Source: Onchidella celtica (taxonomy: Eukaryota; Mollusca; Gastropoda; Systellommatophora; Onchidiidae). From it: a DNA stretch of 64,000 nucleotides. The translations under genes were made by a program, and so were the position numbers. Of the stretch, positions 61,121-64,000 are shown one piece after another (position 1 is the stretch's first letter; every line of letters starts with the position of its first letter). Below the pieces are notes generated by a model. That model was not told the origin of the DNA, searched no databases, and saw only the letters and a list, made by a program, of their open reading frames with translations. The DNA lies in NCBI GenBank assembly GCA_963931925.1, contig OZ007575.1:36686499-36750498 (forward strand). The letters run 5' to 3'.

Positions 61121-61558
61121 TCTCCCAGTCTGGGATTTGTGTTTATATAAACTTGAAACTGGGTATGGATTTAACACAATATTTCCGTACGCGGGACCTA
61201 AGGAAATCTCCAAATCCTGCCATTATCTAAGAAATGGACAAAAATAGTTGTCGTCCATTAGAGCTATGTCCCATTGGTAGCATAAACGGGCGATTGATGA
61301 CGTTTGAATGGACTTTGAGCACCCAACCTATTCGAGCTTGTGACACTGGCTTGAGTGAATTTGCTCCATAAAGTTCAGTGCTCGAGCTCATGTCATCAAT
61401 TCCCAAGTTTAAGCGACCAGTGTATCATAGTTTATAAGTGAAGCTGTTTCTGATGATCAGCAAAGACAGACAGCATCTGTATAATATACGTTGTAGGATT
61501 CCCCAGGTGATGAATCCAACTGCACTCTCTTGTTTGGCACCTATAACAGCCGAAATTT
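61121..61558. other. Flanking DNA, no feature recognised
   Basis: No gene or repeat family supported between the LTR and the next SINE. Confidence 0.3.
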
Positions 61559-61922
61559 GTCGGGAAACGTTGGTCTAGATGCAGGGTGCTCGCCTCTCAT
61601 GCTTAAAGTATCGGGTTCGATCCTCGGTCGGTGCATGCATGTTGGAATTGTTTTATATGGAGGGGGAGGGGGGGGGGATTCCAGTCCTTGATCCTATGGT
61701 AGGTGAAATCGGGCACCTAGACTTCTCGGATAAGGACGAAAAACTCGGAGGGCCAGTGTGCACATTGCGCACATTAAATGATAACTTGGCAGTTGGGAAT
61801 CAATAAGAGCAGGCCCAACAGGCCGCTGCACTGGCAAACTTAAAGAAAAACTTATCCCTACCTCTCCTTCACCCCCCTCACCCCCCCCCCAAAACAACAA
61901 CAACAACAACAACAACAACAAG
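61559..61922 (+). mobile_element. SINE family C, copy 5
   Basis: Box A TTGGTCTAGATGC, box B GGTTCGATCCTC (61616-61627), GCATGCATGTTGGAATTG, a G-rich tract (61662-61678), GATCCTATGGTAGGTGAAAT, CTTCTCGGATAAGGACGAAA and AAGAGCAGGCCC. The 3' tail is C-rich, then (CAA)n. Confidence 0.85.
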
Positions 61923-62450
61923 AAACCCGCCGACTGGCGTTGCACTGTGGCGACAGCTTGTCTTCTCCAGGTGTAACTGGGCTGCAGTGTCACTAAGGAA
62001 AATGTCCGAAATGGGATTAAAGAAGTATACAAAATTCAAAATAATTTGCAGCTTATAAAATGCCTTCTGCTATTTCTTAAATGCCTAGTGATGTTTACAA
62101 AGACGTTTTGTATGTATTCTTTTGAGCTTTTCGTTGCATGTCGCCTTTGTTGCCAACCTTGTACTCTGTGGTTACTCCCAAGTAATGAACTGTGGGAATT
62201 CGTAATGATGCCTTTTTATGTCCTTTGTTCTTTCCACATGTGTGTGTGTGTGAGAGAGGGGAGAGGGGCGTTTTCTTGCATTAATTCACTTTCATCAGCA
62301 GCCCCTCCTGTCAGCAAAGCTAATTGTCGAACAGTCTATTTTTAGTAGGTTCTGTTTTTGTTACTCCATCGCAATGACACCCACGACATTATTTTCTGAC
62401 GTGGACTCACAGCGCGTCTTGTTCTTTCTGGAAGAGGCTAAGGTTTACAT

Positions 62451-62843
62451 CAGGGGTGCTCAACCTTTATTGACATAGGATCTACTTTTACATTTCCCAG
62501 CCTTTGGAGATCTACCAGTCTGCCGAACCCTGAAACATAAAATTAGTCGATACCTATAAATGTCAACAATCTCGCACCCATAATGGCGGTTTCAGTGTTG
62601 CCAGGTAAACGTTTGCCGTCCTGCCACATGTTTTATTTTCAATCCGCCACATTCACAAGAACAAAAGAAGAAAAAACTAACACAAACCGGCCACTTCCAA
62701 GAAAAACGACCCGCCAAAACACAAAGACAAATAAAATATGTATATATATACCTCACGTGTGTGTCCTACATTCATCCCGAGATCGACTGCCAAGCACTTG
62801 AAGATCGACCGGTAGATCGCGATCGACTGGTTGAGCACCCCTG
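62451..62843. mobile_element. hAT non-autonomous element with exact 8-bp target duplication
   Basis: Perfect 15-bp terminal repeats CAGGGGTGCTCAACC, flanked by GTTTACAT at 62443-62450 and 62844-62851. Sub-terminal GATCGACCGGTAGATCGCGA is typical of hAT elements. 393 bp, non-coding. Confidence 0.92.
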
Positions 62844-62851
62844 GTTTACAT

Positions 62852-64000
62852 TTTGACTTGAAAGCTTTTGTACACATTTACAAAATTCTTTACAGATCTT
62901 TACCAAACAATTTTTGAGAATTTTACCAGTGTAATAGAGTTTATACGAAACAATTTAATACTATTTGTGAACTTTAAATTGATAAAGCTCTGAATATCAA
63001 AAATAAAGTATCCCAAAAGACAGCGAAAGGTCCAAACTGGCCGTTATGGTGCCGATTCGCCATAAAAACCCAATTCAAGCTGAAAGCTACGACTTCTAAA
63101 TATTTCAAACACCTAAAAGCCATTATCATGGGACAGGTATCCAGTACACCCCAACGGCCTGACCGCCTCTGCCCCGAATTCTCGTATATGTACTACTTTT
63201 AAAAATGTCCCAGTTGTTATATAAAATGATTTATTTTGCGCGAACATGACCATGCGGTGTGCCATAGCACGTCTGTTCTCTCCAATCAATACCAACTTCG
63301 CTGGGGCTGATAACCAATTACAACTTTGCGAGGAAAGCGCAGGAGGAAAAGAGGAAAAGAGGAAAGTTTATGTAAGGAATAACATTTTAATCCGACAGTT
63401 TGACGAGACTGTCGTATTGATTTACTGGTTAAAATCTGCCTCAGAAAACAGTAGTAAGTCTGTTCTTGCTTGACAGGTATCCCCTGGGTCGCTATACGAT
63501 ATGATATTACAATGCAAATATTTAAGACCAACTCTGTCTTTGTACAAACCAGGTCACCGACAACTAGGGCGGTAAAAATGGGAATGATAAAGGTATGGGT
63601 ATTCACTATAAGTTTCGACACACATTGTGTTTGATAAAATGATGAAAGGTCAATTTGGGAATAAATTTGCATCAGAGTGGTACTCACCGTATTTAAACGC
63701 ACGCAATTTGTGAACATAATTATAATGAGAGAAGGATTGGTTCACCTCTGTATTCTGTGTCTCGGATTATAGTGTTGCAATTTTTTAATCAACGTGCCTA
63801 AAAACCGGTAGGAAAAAAAATCTAGGTGCGACCGGATCTTCGCCCCCTCCCCCAACGCCCCCCCCCCCCCCACCTCCCTTCTCATACAAATCTCCTTTCG
63901 CTGCAGACGTTCGAAGAAAACTGATCAAGAAAAAGTGGTTGTTATGTTCGGTCTTCTCCCCTCATTGATTAGCTTTGACGAGGAGAAACTGAAGCATAAT
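62852..64000. other. No gene supported; poly-C run near 63857
   Basis: A 143-codon open frame on the minus strand (63717-63286) has no recognisable motif and is not called. The rest is unique-looking sequence. Confidence 0.3.

Overview
The window is animal nuclear DNA. Genes are split by GT-AG introns, the intergenic DNA is AT-rich, and there is a dense load of short inverted-repeat transposons, tRNA-derived SINEs, microsatellites and one LTR retrotransposon. The genes fit a marine invertebrate bilaterian. The LTR element has its integrase upstream of reverse transcriptase, an order (Gmr1-like) first described in deuterostomes. That is only weak evidence, and phylum is not resolved here.

Layout. 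(1) 558-13773, plus strand: the 3' part of a myelin regulatory factor (MYRF) gene. Eleven exons join in a fully consistent phase and encode the end of the self-cleavage (ICA/peptidase S74) domain, the trimer coiled coil, the transmembrane segment, a Ser/Thr-rich luminal region and the C-terminal MRF_C2 domain, up to the stop codon. (2) 13774 to about 30200: putative MYRF 3' UTR and intergenic DNA with many MITE copies. (3) 30688-33434, minus strand: the three 3' exons of an SH2-domain protein, convergent with MYRF, with a possible first coding exon at 39325-39350. (4) About 32.6-56.6 kb: no convincing further genes, but nested MITEs, SINEs carrying poly-G tracts, foldback elements and microsatellites. 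(5) 56684-61120: a 5'-truncated, internally deleted Ty3/gypsy element with a 3' LTR. (6) 61121-64000: one more SINE and a hAT-type element with an exact 8-bp target duplication.

The most interesting observation lies in MYRF. The intron that splits the transmembrane helix (3256-4310) is largely a 29-unit minisatellite. Its repeat unit is the 3' splice site plus the first ~29 coding bases of the following exon, which encode the second half of the transmembrane helix. The six units nearest the exon are each exactly 33 bp (11 codons), in frame and without stops, and four end in a usable CAG acceptor. The intron is therefore a ladder of decoy acceptors and duplicated membrane-helix code.
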